A DNA stretch of 64,000 bases from Meandrina meandrites (GCA_963693305.1 OY855904.1:12112496-12176495); one strand, 5' to 3'. Shown: positions 12,798 through 24,913, numbered from the stretch's first letter. A program made the numbers and translations. Notes: generated by a model from the letters alone, not told the origin.

Positions 12798-13949
12798 CTA
12801 CACGCTCACATTGAGGACAGTGTTTTCACCAGGTAATTCCTCTTGTTTGGACTTTATTGATTGAAGCCAAACACCGCTGTCCATTGTATCCGGGATCTCA
12901 GAAGTGAAAGTGAGTTGCGATATTGTAGAATCCCTGCGGGACTTCACTTTAGGCTGTGCCTTGACGACGATTGATCTTAATATCTTGGAGTAAATGTCTT
13001 TAAAGCTCTTGCTTCGGAACGCGAAAAGAAAAGGATTTAGGGCCGAGTTAAGGTAGCCCAACATCAGCAGAAAAGGATAAACTTCAAGGGGTATCCTGTT
13101 ATTACATTCCCTACACAAACTTATGATAATGATATACGTAGAATAAGGGACCCAACAGAAAAAGAACACCACCACAAACATTGAAATAGTCTTTGCTGCC
13201 TTAAGGTTTCCCAGATAACTGTTAGCTTCTTGTGTAAATGTTAGTTTTCCGCACTTGCATCGAGCGTCTGTAACGCTCTTGTTTCGCTCACGCGCAATGC
13301 CATAGATCTTCACGTAAATTCCGCAGGTAATAAGTAACGGTAACACATAGTTGAGAAAACATGTCAGTGAGAGATAAGATCTTGTGTAAGGAAACCAGCA
13401 AATGCCTTCAAAGATAACCGATTCTCCCGGATGAGTTCGCCAGCCTATGAGGGGAATTGAAGCAAAGACAACGCTGTAAACCCATATTACGAAAATGACT
13501 ATCAAAGCCTTTTTGCGTGTCATGAACCTTGTTCGACGAAACTTATTCAGTGGATCACTGAGGCTCTTGTAGCGATCGACGCTCACAGCCAAAAGGCTCA
13601 AAATCGAGGTGGGTACAGTGGTAGCAAACACTGTGCTCCAAACTTCGCACATAATTTCTCCATGCTGCCAGATTCCCTGTAGAAAAAATACTTCTATGTC
13701 TAATGGCACGACGACAGTGACGGTCACTAGGTCGGAGAATGCCAAAGACAAAAAAAAGAGTGTCGTTGGGTTGTTTCGGAGATTTCTGTCGGCCATGATT
13801 GTACAACAGACGATGAAGTTTCCAACTATCGCCACTGCTACAATGATTACGTAAGATGTTAAGACAGTGAACTTGAATGCATCTGGGAAGGAAAAGCCGT
13901 AGTCATCATCATAAACATCACTTGAATTTGGTGCGGATGAGTTGTTCAT
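12798..13949 (-). CDS. Class A GPCR, array copy B2
   Basis: Intact 383-codon receptor exactly 7,176 bp from copy B1 and identical to it in protein sequence. It carries the B-type ECL3/TM7/C-tail residues (R280, N284, L288, L300, K317, R325) with the shared N-terminal two thirds. All hallmark class A residues are present and the gene has no introns. Neighbouring spacer DNA is also B-type. Confidence 0.95.
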   Translation of the reverse strand: MNNSSAPNSSDVYDDDYGFSFPDAFKFTVLTSYVIIVAVAIVGNFIVCCTIMADRNLRNNPTTLFFLSLAFSDLVTVTVVVPLDIEVFFLQGIWQHGEIMCEVWSTVFATTVPTSILSLLAVSVDRYKSLSDPLNKFRRTRFMTRKKALIVIFVIWVYSVVFASIPLIGWRTHPGESVIFEGICWFPYTRSYLSLTCFLNYVLPLLITCGIYVKIYGIARERNKSVTDARCKCGKLTFTQEANSYLGNLKAAKTISMFVVVFFFCWVPYSTYIIIISLCRECNNRIPLEVYPFLLMLGYLNSALNPFLFAFRSKSFKDIYSKILRSIVVKAQPKVKSRRDSTISQLTFTSEIPDTMDSGVWLQSIKSKQEELPGENTVLNVSV

Positions 13950-16378
13950 CTTAAATCAGTTTTCGCAGCTTTTCCTGATTTGGATATTTTAAGCCTTTAT
14001 CTTCCTGGAAGATTAGTGGGAATTAGCTAACGATTACTCTTGACTACTGACCATCGAAAGCTGATTGTTTCTATTGCAGTGCGTCTGCTCTTCCAATTTC
14101 CTCAATAAATCCGACAACATCGCATCGGATCTTTATCTTCAAGTGCCGCGATATCATTAGCTGCCCTGATCTTTATTAATTGGCTGAATTTGACAAGTTT
14201 TCACAAGTCTTCATGAAGCCAATTTTTTTTAAGGTAAGCAAGCTGGCGTGGTGTCTAGACAAGAACTGATGTTGGGTATTTCGGTAAAGGTTTGATTCTT
14301 AGTAATCGCAATATCCTGGATATTTGTTTGGTTAAAATGTGTCACATGATGTGATGACGTGAAAAACCTCATCGAGGCTATCTTAAATCGCCTCTTGTAT
14401 TTGTAAGTTTTGTACTATTCTTGTCATAAAAGCTATTTTTAAACGATTATTTATTTTTCTCAGAGGATATTAAACCTGGATCGAGATAAGTGGTAATGTT
14501 GGCATCTAGGAGCTATATCAAGACCTGTCAACAAAAAGAAAATAAAAACTGCATTTTTTGTTTTGGTTTTAAAATTCAGAAAAAGAAGAAGAAAAAAGAA
14601 ACACAACTGACTTACTCCTTGAGGCAGATACTACATGTGCTTGTATTACAGGAAAGATGTTGGTGGTCAGTTCAAGGGATGCGTCAATGATTAATGATAT
14701 GTAATCAGAAACGTTCTTTAAAAAGTTGACGAGAGAGACATAAAGAAAACGCGACGAAGAAAAATATGCTAAATATTGCGAAAATAAGAAACTGGGACAC
14801 AGAACTTCCGATAACACCACAAGAAATTATGAGTCAGTGTGCCGGGTATATATTGCATGAAATTATATCATAAAGAACAAAAAAATCCCATTGCAAAACC
14901 AATTACTTGTGATCTATCACATAGCGGAAGCACATTTCTTCCCTATAACTGGCAGCTATTAATTGGAACGATCCTGAATTATAATTAACTTATATATCCA
15001 ACTAGCAAAGATCAGAAATTTTACAGATGACGAGAAACATTCAGCGATGTAGTTTTTCAGCCTTAGTGCTACTGGTGCAGGTTTTGAAAGTAAAAATTGA
15101 TTTCGTCGGAAATCTACGTACCTGAATCTTCGATTTTAATTTATACAAGCTACACCATAATGATACATTTTCACCAGTTTCCTAGCAACAGAGGTTACTC
15201 ATAGCAACGCCAGTAATATTCTTTTGATTTCATTGTTTTGACTACTTGTAAACAAAAAACAAGAACGTATTTTTGCACAGGATTCTGACCAGGATTTTGT
15301 CAGGTTTCCCATAACTGAAAGTTAATATAATGCATAGATACTGCCCGCTGAAGGGCTTGTAAAGAGGAGGACCAATAAAACTATACGAAGCAAGTGTTAA
15401 TGGTAAATTACTGAAAGGAAAGGTACATTACTTATTTTCTCTTGATGACAAGAAATTAGGGATGTATGTTATAAAGCTTGATGGATATATAATGATAAAG
15501 ACAATTTTAAAAAAGCCAGGCCGACAAAAGACACTCACATTCGGGTGCTTTTGTCGTCATGGTATACATTGTAATTTAACATACGTATGATGTCTCCAGA
15601 CGTCATTTAATATAGATCCAGCTGATCAGCCAACTTTACTCAGAATATACTTATAGAATAAATAGTCTTTATGATTTGTCTGCGTGATACCTGGACAATG
15701 GCCCAAATATTATTAAGTAACTAGCAAACAATGTGACATAAAAAAGAACATCAGCTAACATATGAACACCAAAATGATCAGTTGAACAACTGTCCGCGCG
15801 GTCAGTAACTGCAGAAGGCCTCAAGTCTCTCTCATCCCTTTCACATGTATTACCCACCGGCAGTGCATCACATTTAGTTTTTCTTTAACGCCATGAGTAC
15901 TAGTATAAGTTGTTTGATCTGCAGGTTTCCGACAATCGAATATTGGAAGTTTTTATGAAGAAACAACTATTTTTTAATAAAATATAGTTATTTTAATCAA
16001 ATATACTGCATACGATTTTCTTTAGAAAGTGCATATTAAAGGAACGAAGGACGCAATTATTTTGTCATGATTACTAGCTGAAGTTCTCATAAAACAATAA
16101 AACATGATTACCACTATTAACAAAGAAATAAATTTTAGAAGCTACCTGGTAAAACTAGTAAAGTGTAAATAGCAGTATGTGTTGGAGCCGAAGTTTCAAT
16201 TCCTTGAGATGATGCCGGACAATTGGATTACTTTTGCTCTGAGTACATCAATACTACCTACCGAAGGTCCGTGTCGCAAGTTTCTCAGGATAGTAAAACT
16301 TTTACAAGGCAGCGTTTAATTTTAATCTAAACCAATAGCGAATTGAAGAACTCGACTGAAAATTTTACTGTTAGTCTT

Positions 16379-17531
16379 CTACACGCTCACATCGAGGACA
16401 GTGTTTTCATCAGGTAATTCCTCTTGTTTGGACTTTATTGATTGAAGCCAAATACCGCTCTCCATTGTATCCGGGATCTCAGAAGTGAAAGTGAGTTGCG
16501 ATATTGCAGAATCGCTGCGGGACTTCACTTTAGGCTGTGCCTTGATGACGATTGAACTTAATATCTTGGAATAAATGTCTTGAAAGCTTTTGCTTCGGAA
16601 CGCGAAAAGAAAAGGATTCAGCGCCGAATTAATGTAGCCCAACATCAATAGAAAAGGATAAACTTCAGGGGGTATCCTGTCATTACACTCTGTACACAAA
16701 CTTATGATAATGATATACGTGAAATAAGGAACCCAACAGAAAAAGAACACCACCACAAACATTGAAATAGTCTTTGCTGCCTTAAGGTTTCCCAGATAAC
16801 TGTTAGCTTCTTGTGTAAATGTTAGTTTTCCGCACTTGCGTCGAGCGACTGTAACGCTCTTGTTTCGCTCACGTGCAATGCCATAAATCTTCACGTAAAT
16901 TCCGCAGGTGATAAGTAACGGCAACATAAATTTCAGAAAACACGTCAGCGAGATATAAGCTCTTGTGTAAGGAAACCAGCAAATGCCTTCAAAGGTAACC
17001 GATTCTCCCGGATGAGTTCGCCAGCCTATGAGGGGAATTGAAGCAAAGACAACGCTGTAAACCCATATAACGAAAATGACTATCAAAGCCTTTTTGCGTG
17101 TCATGAACCTTGTTCGACGAAACTTATTCAGAGGATCACTGAGGCTCTTGTAGCGATCGACGCTCACAGCCAAAAGGCTCAAAATCGAGGTGGGTACAGT
17201 GGTAGCAAAAACTGTGCTCCAAACTTCGCACATAATTTCTCCATGCTGCCAGATTCCCTGTAGAAAAAATACTTCTATGTCTAATGGCACGACGACAGTG
17301 ACGGTCACTAGGTCGGAGAAAGCCAAAGACAAAAAAAGAGAGTGTCGTTGGGTTGTTTCGGAGATTTCTGTCGGCCATGATTGTACAACAGACGATGAAG
17401 TTTCCAACTATCGCCACTGCTACAATGATTACGTAAGATGTTAAGACAGTGAACTTGAATGCATCTTGGAAGGAAAAGCCGTAGTCATCATCATAAACAT
17501 CACTTGAATTTGGTGCGGATGAGTTGTTCAT
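16379..17531 (-). pseudogene. Class A GPCR, array copy A3, frameshifted
   Basis: Same receptor at the right edge of the array, but the reading frame is broken. The ATG frame (from 17,531) runs through TM1 and then changes frame after the NPTTL motif at about residues 60-64. The rest of the receptor (TM2 to the C-tail, to the stop at 16,379) is intact in another frame. The plus-strand change is at about 17,331-17,343: other copies have eight A then GAGTG, this copy has seven A then GAGAGTG, a net gain of one base. No other disruption is seen, so the loss is young, or an assembly error at a homopolymer. Downstream parts carry residues not found in the other array copies (TRAYISL, a changed TM5 start, VTVARRK). 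A protein starting at the internal Met at 17,407 would lack TM1 and is unlikely to work as a receptor. Confidence 0.85.
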
Positions 17532-18109
17532 CTTAAATCAATTTTCGTAGCTTTTCCTGATTTGGATATTTTAAGCCTTTATCTTCCTGGGCGATTAGTG
17601 GGAATTCGCTAGCGATTACTCTTGACTACTGACCATCGAAAGCTTATTGTTTCTATTGCAGTGCGTCTGCTCTTCCAATTTCCTCAATAAATCCGACAAC
17701 ATCGCATCGGATCTTTATCTTCGAGTGCCGTGATATCATTAGCTGCCCTGATCTTTATTAATTGGCTGAATTTGACAACTAAGTCAGAAGTTTTCACGAG
17801 TCTTCATGAACCGAATTTTTTTAAGGTAAGCAAGCTGGCGTGGTGTCGAGACAAGCACTGATGTTGGGTATTTCGGTAAAGGTTTGATTCTTAGTAATCG
17901 CAATATCCTGAATACTTTGGTTATGATCCTCGTACCAACTGAAGTTTCAATATTTGAAAATCAGGAAGCTGGATCTGAAACCAGGAACACCGGAACACCC
18001 ACAAACAAGGTTAGGTTACGCTTAGGATTAGGGTTAGAAGTTAGCTGGGCTAGTGGTTTGGTTAGCAGGCTGTTCTTAGTACATGCTAGCCAGCGTAGCT
18101 TGGCGTTCT

Positions 18110-18320
18110 AGTCAGTGTGGGAGAGCGAGAAAACGAGCGCGTGAGCAAAGCGACGGCGAGGGGCCGCCCCCCCGCCGTCACTTTGCCGGATCTGAAAGCG
18201 TAAATTTATATACATTGCAGGCCCGTAGGGTGGGGGGGGGGGGGACGGGGGGGGGGGGGGGTTCGAGGGGTTCGAACGAACCCCCCAAAATTTTTGAAGT
18301 CGGCATTTTTGGGAGGTTGA
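18110..18320. repeat. GC-rich interspersed repeat with poly-G tracts
   Basis: A sharp GC-rich island in AT-rich DNA. It has GAGCGAGAAAACGAGCGCG-type sequence, a GGCGAGGGGCCGCC core, then G runs at about 18,231-18,261 followed by GGTTCGAGGGGTTCGAACG. It resembles degenerate interspersed repeats common in coral genomes. The G runs make both length and assembly unreliable. Confidence 0.45.
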
Positions 18321-19249
18321 AAAGGTAAACATTTTTTACACAAAACAATCAAAAGACTGTGACCGGTCGATTACACGGACGACTACCTTCTTTGCCAGGA
18401 TTATCGGAGGAAGCCGCAACATTTTGGCACTATATTGAGAAGTTCTAATCTTTTGGAATGGTTTATTGATGTTCGTCTTGCTTTCAATCCTTGTCGTGGC
18501 GCCCGCGGCAATCAGAACTAGCGTTAGGTGGCTGGATAAGCAAGCATGCGCATTTGTCAGAAACCAAATTTTCGAGATGGCGAAACGCACTCCAGCAGTT
18601 TTACGTCATTGGATCTGTGGCTATTTCATCTACCTGGCACAAGAAGTTGAGGACCACCGCAGATTTTGCCTACAGATCTGTATCATGCATCTGACAGTAT
18701 CGTTGCGTTATAATTCATTATCCGTTTTGAGGGGAAGACACCCATTGATTAAATCACACGTGCACATTGGAACTGATAACAATGAAAAATAATGAAGAAA
18801 AAGTTATATTCATAAAGTCCATAACTTACGTGATTGCAAAATTTTTAGAAAGATTTATTTAAAACATCTCTACATTGAAAACGATGACAGGAAAGAACAT
18901 TGTTTTGTGGATTTCTGGACAAAGCTCTTAGTCTAAGACAGTGTGTAAGCATTGCAAAATAATCCCAATCAAAATTTCTAAAAGTTATAGAATTACCCCT
19001 GGGAACAAACAGATATTCTGTACTTGCTAAGTCACGGAACATGTTTAGTAGTTGTTTCTAAAATACATAATTGTATAACAGGTCAGATAATTCATCATTC
19101 TTTCATTTTCTTGTCCACTCATCCACCCTGCATGTAATTTTAATATTTGTGTTTTGAAAACTGTCTAAATGCACACACCCATTTCTGAACATTTCAGAAT
19201 TCTTTTGGAATGAAAATTATTTTCCGAAGAGCTAATATTGAAGGAAAAT

Positions 19250-19445
19250 GCATCCCACCTCGGAAATGATGTCAAAATGCAGGAAATGGCACTTGAGAGA
19301 ACCTGAATTTGCAAAATTTTCTGGGGGGGGGGGGGGGGGGGGGGCATGCCCCCAGAACCCCCTAAATACTCGCGCCTTCGGCGCTCGTGTTAGCGTCTCT
19401 GGTGCTAAAAAATACCTCCCAAAAAATAAAAGAACCCCCCTCAAC
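19250..19445. repeat. Interspersed repeat with poly-G / CATGCCCCC core
   Basis: AATTTTCT is followed by an uninterrupted G tract of over 20 bases (about 19,322-19,344), then CATGCCCCCAGAACCCCCT and CTCGCGCCTTCGGCGCTCG, a short self-complementary segment. I recognise this arrangement as a frequent coral repeat. Element boundaries are not clear. Confidence 0.45.
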
Positions 19446-21495
19446 AGAACCTGCATTGTATGGCTTTCAAAGTAATAAACCTCATCACCTTTGTGTGCAA
19501 ATAATTTTGTAATTTGTGTCTGTCTTCTTGTAGTAAAAAATTACATCTAGGTTGCGAGTTCAGTAAATTCGATAAGCTTGGATGATAAGCGTGAACTAAG
19601 AGAGTAAAAAACCGATACGGAAACAAAGACACAACCTGTTATTGACTAGAAAGGCTCACTTCTAAAAACAATTTTGAACGCAATGTTTTATATTTTTGCA
19701 GGTATGCGGAAGAAAAAAAAGAAAGAAAATATACGAAAATCGATCCATTTAAGCCGGCATAGGTATCAATAGTGCCGACTTCATGTCTGCAGCGATATAC
19801 TGTTGTAGTGCCATATTAATCGCAAAACCACTTGAAACTTAAATGCTATTATCATTGGATGTAATTTTTTCTTCCTTTTCATTGACCGAGAGCCCACCAC
19901 GTGATCTGCCAATAATTACCTATAAATAAAGGTCTGCTCAGGCGCATTAGCGTCTGACAGTGATTTGCTGGAAATAATATCCCGCTCTTGTGTAGTTGTG
20001 TCCACTCCTGTGAAAAAATTGCAGCTCGTTTTCCTGAGTTGTCGGAGAATGACTTGCAAAATTTACTAGACCAAAAAACAAACTTGGTGACTGAATGATA
20101 AAGCAAACTCGGTTTTCGCAAAATATCATGGTTTGTCAGTATCTCGCAGATCAATGATTTGCCTGCGCCTTCGGTTTTGGCGAATAGTTAATATGCCCGC
20201 CACTGACACATTAAGGCAACATGTATATTTTTTACAATGGGAAAAATTTATTTTATTTTACTGTAACTGTAACTTAACAGTAACTGTAAGTACATCAGTA
20301 CCGGAATTGAAATTGTGAATTCCGAAGATTCATCTTTTTTTACCCAAGTACAGTGTTTCCAGTTCTTGTAGGTCCGCAATGCATAATTGAGAAGTTTTGA
20401 CTGCTTTCCTAAATACGTTAATCTATTTTTACACAGTTTAAATTTCCACAAGAACCAGTATCAAGTATTTTGGTGATAAACATGCAACAGAAATACCCTT
20501 GCAATACTGTTAATTAACGGACGAATCATGCTCAGATGATAACTTAGTTTAAACAGATCTTTCCTTTCCACAGGACAACTGTAGTAAAACGCATCACATA
20601 AAAAAAGTGTCGAAAACTGAGCGGATCTAATATTTGCTGCAAATAGTAGCTTCTCGTATTTTTCTTCCAGATATTGAGCTCTCTCTTTGTTCTAAGATGC
20701 ACTTATCACCAAGATTTATCGCTTTTTTAAAAGTAAACTCGCAACTAACTATGATGTTACTATATACAGATAAATTCTTAATAAGGTAGAACAGACTGAG
20801 GTCCTGTTTAGACCAAAGCTCGAACAACTTTAAATGGCTTAAAACTGTTTATCGCATATAAATAGCTAAATCGTCGAGGTTTTTGACTTGAAAATTCCAC
20901 CAATTTGATAATTCTTAAGTGAGATATTTTTAACTCTTGGTGTCATGGATTGAATTTTTCTTTGATTTCCCAACACTGAAATTCGGTTGAACTGAAAAAT
21001 GTTTAGTTGGAGTGTATGGGTATCAGTGTAAAAGTTTGCATAGAGAATGTGACCAACTTATACATGATATTACAGTTACAAACAATCGACCCTTTCCTAA
21101 AATAACTAACATCGGTTCTTATCAATAAACGGGAGGTATTTTTTTTTACCTTGGAAATATATTTTTGAAGAAATACATTTTTCGGTTCATCAAGACCTCA
21201 GATAGCAACCTTGAACTGTCAGGTGACCTCTTCTCAGGTTCTAGCTACATCAAGATATTATTAATGTTGGGTTTCAGATTCCTTCAGAGCCGATGCGATA
21301 TTGATTTATCATGTAAATTAATTCAGAGCGGGGATGAACGCACGTACGAATAAAAGGCTTTCGATTTCTCTGCTCAGAAGGGATATCTCTCTTTTCTACC
21401 AAGAAACAAATCACCACTGAGTGAAGCGGGGAACTTCTAGGGAGATAAAGGCTTAAAATATCCAATCCAGGAAAAGCTGCGAAAACTGATTTAAG

Positions 21496-22647
21496 ATGAA
21501 CAACTCATCCGCACCAAATTCAAGTGATGTTTATGATGATGACTATGGCTTCTTCTTCCCAGATGCCTTCAAGTTTCCTGTCTTAACGTCTTATGCAATC
21601 ATTATAGCAGTGGCGATAGTTGGAAACTTCATCGTCTGTTGTACAATCTTGGCCGACAGAAATCTTCGAAACAATCCAACAACACTCTTTCTTTTGTCTT
21701 TGGCATTCTCCGATTTAGTAATGGTCACGGTTGTCGCACCATTAGACATAGAAGTATTTTTTCTACAGGGAATCTGGCAGCATGGAGAAATTATGTGCGA
21801 AGTTTGGAGCACAGTTTTTGCTACCACTGTACCCACCTCGATTTTAACCCTTTTGGCTGTCAGCGTCGATCGCTACAAGAGCCTCAGTGATCCTCTGAAT
21901 AAGTTTCGTCGAACAAGGTTCATGACACGCAAAAAGGCTTTGATAGTCATTTTCGCTATATGGGTTTACAGCGTTGTCTTTGCTTCAATTCCCCTCATGG
22001 GCTGGCGAACTCATCCAGGAGAATCGGTTACCTTTGAAGGCATTTGCTGGTTTCCTTACACAAGAACTTATCTCCCGCTGACATCTTTTCTGAACCATGT
22101 GTTACCGTTACTTATCACCTGCGGAATTTACGTGAAGATTTATGGCATTGCACGTGAGCGAAACAAGAGCGTTACAGTCGCTCGATGCAAGTGCGGAAAA
22201 CTAACATTTACACAAGAAGCTAACAGTTATCTGGGAAACCTTAAGGCAGCAAAGACTATTTCAATGTTTGTGGTGGTGTTCTTTTTCTGTTGGGTTCCTT
22301 ATTTCACGTATATCATTATCATAAGTTTGTGTACAGAGTGTAATGACAGGATACCCCCTGAAGTTTATCCTTTTCTATTGATGTTGGGCTACATTAATTC
22401 GGCGCTGAATCCTTTTCTTTTCGCGTTCCGAAGCAAAAGCTTTCAAGACATTTATTCCAAGATATTAAGTTCAATCGTCATCAAGGCACAGCCTAAAGTG
22501 AAGTCCCGCAGCGATTCTGCAATATCGCAACTCACTTTCACATCTGAGATCCCGGATACAATGGAGAGCGGTATTTGGCTTCAATCAATGAAGTTCGAAC
22601 AGCAGGAATTACCTAATGAAACAGCTGTCCGCGATGTGAGCGTGTAG
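21496..22647 (+). CDS. Class A GPCR, inverted diverged copy (copy 6)
   Basis: Intact 383-codon intronless receptor on the plus strand, in opposite orientation to the array. It keeps the same start (three N-glycosylation sequons), C101/C184, DRY at 125-127, CWVP and NPFLF. Compared with the array copies it has scattered changes along its whole length (TM1 YAIII, TM2 VMVTVVAPLD, TM3 ILTLL, TM5 start LPLTSFLNH, tail MKFEQQELPNETAVRD), while TM6-TM7 match the A type exactly. Flanking similarity to array units stops about 75 bp before the ATG and about 50 bp after the stop. Its distinct changes and intact frame suggest it has been under selection as a separate gene. Ligand unknown. Confidence 0.94.
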   Translation: MNNSSAPNSSDVYDDDYGFFFPDAFKFPVLTSYAIIIAVAIVGNFIVCCTILADRNLRNNPTTLFLLSLAFSDLVMVTVVAPLDIEVFFLQGIWQHGEIMCEVWSTVFATTVPTSILTLLAVSVDRYKSLSDPLNKFRRTRFMTRKKALIVIFAIWVYSVVFASIPLMGWRTHPGESVTFEGICWFPYTRTYLPLTSFLNHVLPLLITCGIYVKIYGIARERNKSVTVARCKCGKLTFTQEANSYLGNLKAAKTISMFVVVFFFCWVPYFTYIIIISLCTECNDRIPPEVYPFLLMLGYINSALNPFLFAFRSKSFQDIYSKILSSIVIKAQPKVKSRSDSAISQLTFTSEIPDTMESGIWLQSMKFEQQELPNETAVRDVSV

Positions 22648-24429
22648 AAGATGTGTAATGAAATTTTCAGTCGAGTTCTTCACGGTCGCATGCAGCATTT
22701 GATTGTAAATATTTTTTTATTAAAACAGTTTCAATTATTTTCCGATTGTTAGAAGCCGAAAGATCAAACTTACTTAGTCTTGTCTTGTTTGTCTGGTGAC
22801 CACAAAAAAACTTGAATGTGATCTTGCACCTACATTAAATGATATGTGTATCCTCCTGGTAGAAAATGCAAATGAGAGTGATAAGACTTATATTCGCCCC
22901 TCGTAAACGAGAACAAAACCGGGGTGAGTTTCATTTTGCGGTCGCTTATGGGACCGTCACTGGGGACAACTCCAGAAACGATCCCACAAGTGACTGCGAG
23001 ATGAGACTCGTCCCAGATTTCTTCTTGTACGTAGAAAAAACCCTTTCAATTTGGCGCGAAAATATGTACTGATATTTATTGGCGAACACTATCTGTTCAG
23101 TTCTAGAAGAGAACAGTTTACAGGGAGCAAAGCTTGAGGAAACTGTGATCTTCGAGGAAAAGATAACATCCAAGTACAAAATCCGTTTATATTTAAGAAG
23201 CCAAATGGAGGCTACGGTGTTTATTTTCTTTCAATTTGTTGCACCGCTGTTAACGTAAACATAATTCTGCTGGCGTTCACAAATCTTGCAAGTCTGTCGA
23301 AAAGATTCAGTTCTATTTAATTTAACAATTTAGAAATGCCCACTGGAAAAAAAAATCATCAAGTCTCGTACAAGAAAACTTTTGTAGATCGAAATTAAAA
23401 TTTTACAATTAACACTCCAATACTCGATGCGGAAGAGCGACAGGTTTTCTTTATCTGTTTCTTCCAAGGGAAAATAATTGCTTTGTATATTTACGTGCAA
23501 TACTTTCCTTTTTTATTTTTCTCTTTATTTTAACTCACTTACATTTGAGCAGTACAACTTACAGTGCTAAATAGCATTAAATAGCATTGACACAGTCGAC
23601 CTTCTACAATCAACTTTAATTTTAAGCTGCTATAATACATTAATATTAATTTTTTCTTAGCAAATACACTGGAGCAGTTTTTATACCAGATAAATGGTCT
23701 TTTTGTCGGATATTCTAAAATTAATGAGCTTGTGAGCAGTCAAAGTGTGAAATCGCAGTACTTATTCTACATCATACTAGCGAGACTAACTAGTCAGTTT
23801 ACAAAATAATGATCAATAATGCTCTTCACTTAGTGACGCCTTTTTAAGCATTCGTAACTTAATTACAGGTGTATTATACATTGGAATATATGGTCTCAGT
23901 GGCAGGTGTATTTCGGGAAAATACCGTTAATTCTGATAATAAGGCCTGCCCTTATATCTGCTCAAATTAAAGGCCGTTATGGTGGATTTATTTTCAGGGG
24001 GAGGGGAGGGGGCTACTATCGCAAGGAATTTTACGTTTAAATTTATTTAGGCTTGGATATAGAAAGGATATTGCGTCTGTAAATGACGAAAAGTGTTAGC
24101 AACATACAAGAGAGAATACCGCATGGCAAATCTATAAATATAACGATATCAAACAAGTCTCTGGGCGAACAGAATATGCCGCTTTACAATAGGCTAGTTT
24201 TAACAGGAAGAAGTTATCTCTTTGTTTTAGAGCTACAGGCCAATGGGCTTACATTCCGAAGAATTTTGCCTGATTCTAGGGTTTATTAACAGAATTTGAC
24301 GGTATTGGTTTCCCCGTCTTTCATACACTCGCCGTCATAACGACATTTGCAATTAATGTTCAGAACAAGTGTGTCTATACGTTTGTTTCAGTTTATCGTT
24401 TCAATTCATGGCGTATAATAAGTAAGGGT

Positions 24430-24645
24430 AAAGTCTGCATACGAGCCTAGTGCCGGCCCATCAGGCCGAAGCTTATCGCGGTTTCCGTAGCATGAAGCGA
24501 CTAAGAGTATTTCTACTCCCCCTGGACGGGATGCTAGTCCATTGCAGGGTTACCCCCAACAGTAAATTCGCCGTTACCTATTTGTATACACCTGGGTGGA
24601 GAGAGGCACTGTGAGAGTAAAGTGTCTTGCCCAAGAACACATCTT
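24430..24645 (+). repeat. SINE-like interspersed repeat, copy 1
   Basis: Begins AAGTCTGCATACGAGCC, then GGAGCTTAT-like and GTTTCCGTAGCATGAAGCG segments, then GGACGGGATGCTAGTCCA, and ends near AGTGTCTTGCCCAAGAACAC. The same order of blocks recurs at about 38,249-38,395 and 41,217-41,492, so this is a dispersed family. No transposase or reverse transcriptase frame is present. SINE assignment rests on size and the tRNA-like tail of copy 3. Confidence 0.6.
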
Positions 24646-24913
24646 GAGGGGTCCAGGGCATTGCTTCACCGGGAAATTACGCAAATTTAGGTCCCCTAAA
24701 GTATTATCTCCTACAAGACACCAAATAGGAAGACTCCTTATGAAATCTGGAGGGGTGGAATGCCTGCGTACATTTAATGTGGCGGTACATTAACACTATT
24801 TCAAAGCAATCTCCTCTAGTTGACGAGTTTGTTTGTTCTTATCATCTGCCTCCTAATATGAATATTGTAAGGAGAAATTTAATGTTGATCACTCTTATAA
24901 ATGTGAAAACGGG

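Larger units (their letters stand above)
1..17912. repeat. Tandem array of five ~3.6-kb GPCR gene units (A1-B1-A2-B2-A3)
   Basis: Units begin at 1, 3583, 7177, 10759 and 14353, each with the same start GATGACGTGAAAAACC. Unit lengths alternate 3,582 (A), 3,594 (B), 3,582 (A), 3,594 (B). The fifth unit (A3) loses similarity at about 17,912. A1 and A2 differ by scattered single bases, as do B1 and B2. A and B differ more, mainly in the spacer and the 3' third of the gene. The repeat is therefore best described as a 7,176-bp A+B dimer duplicated once, plus another A. Each unit holds about 2.0 kb of non-coding DNA, one minus-strand receptor gene, and about 400 bp of upstream DNA. The window starts exactly inside the array, so more units may lie to the left. 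Confidence 0.97.
17913..21420. other. Non-coding spacer between the array and the inverted GPCR copy
   Basis: No gene can be supported here. The stretch holds a GC-rich repeat-like segment at about 18,110-18,300 with long G runs, a second G-run element at about 19,250-19,445, and otherwise AT-rich sequence. Short open frames are scattered, overlap on both strands, and show no domain or splice pattern. Confidence 0.6.

Noticed and set aside
18009..18040. Telomere-like GGTTAGG / GGGTTAG motifs
   Set aside because: Only about three degenerate copies; too few for an interstitial telomere tract.
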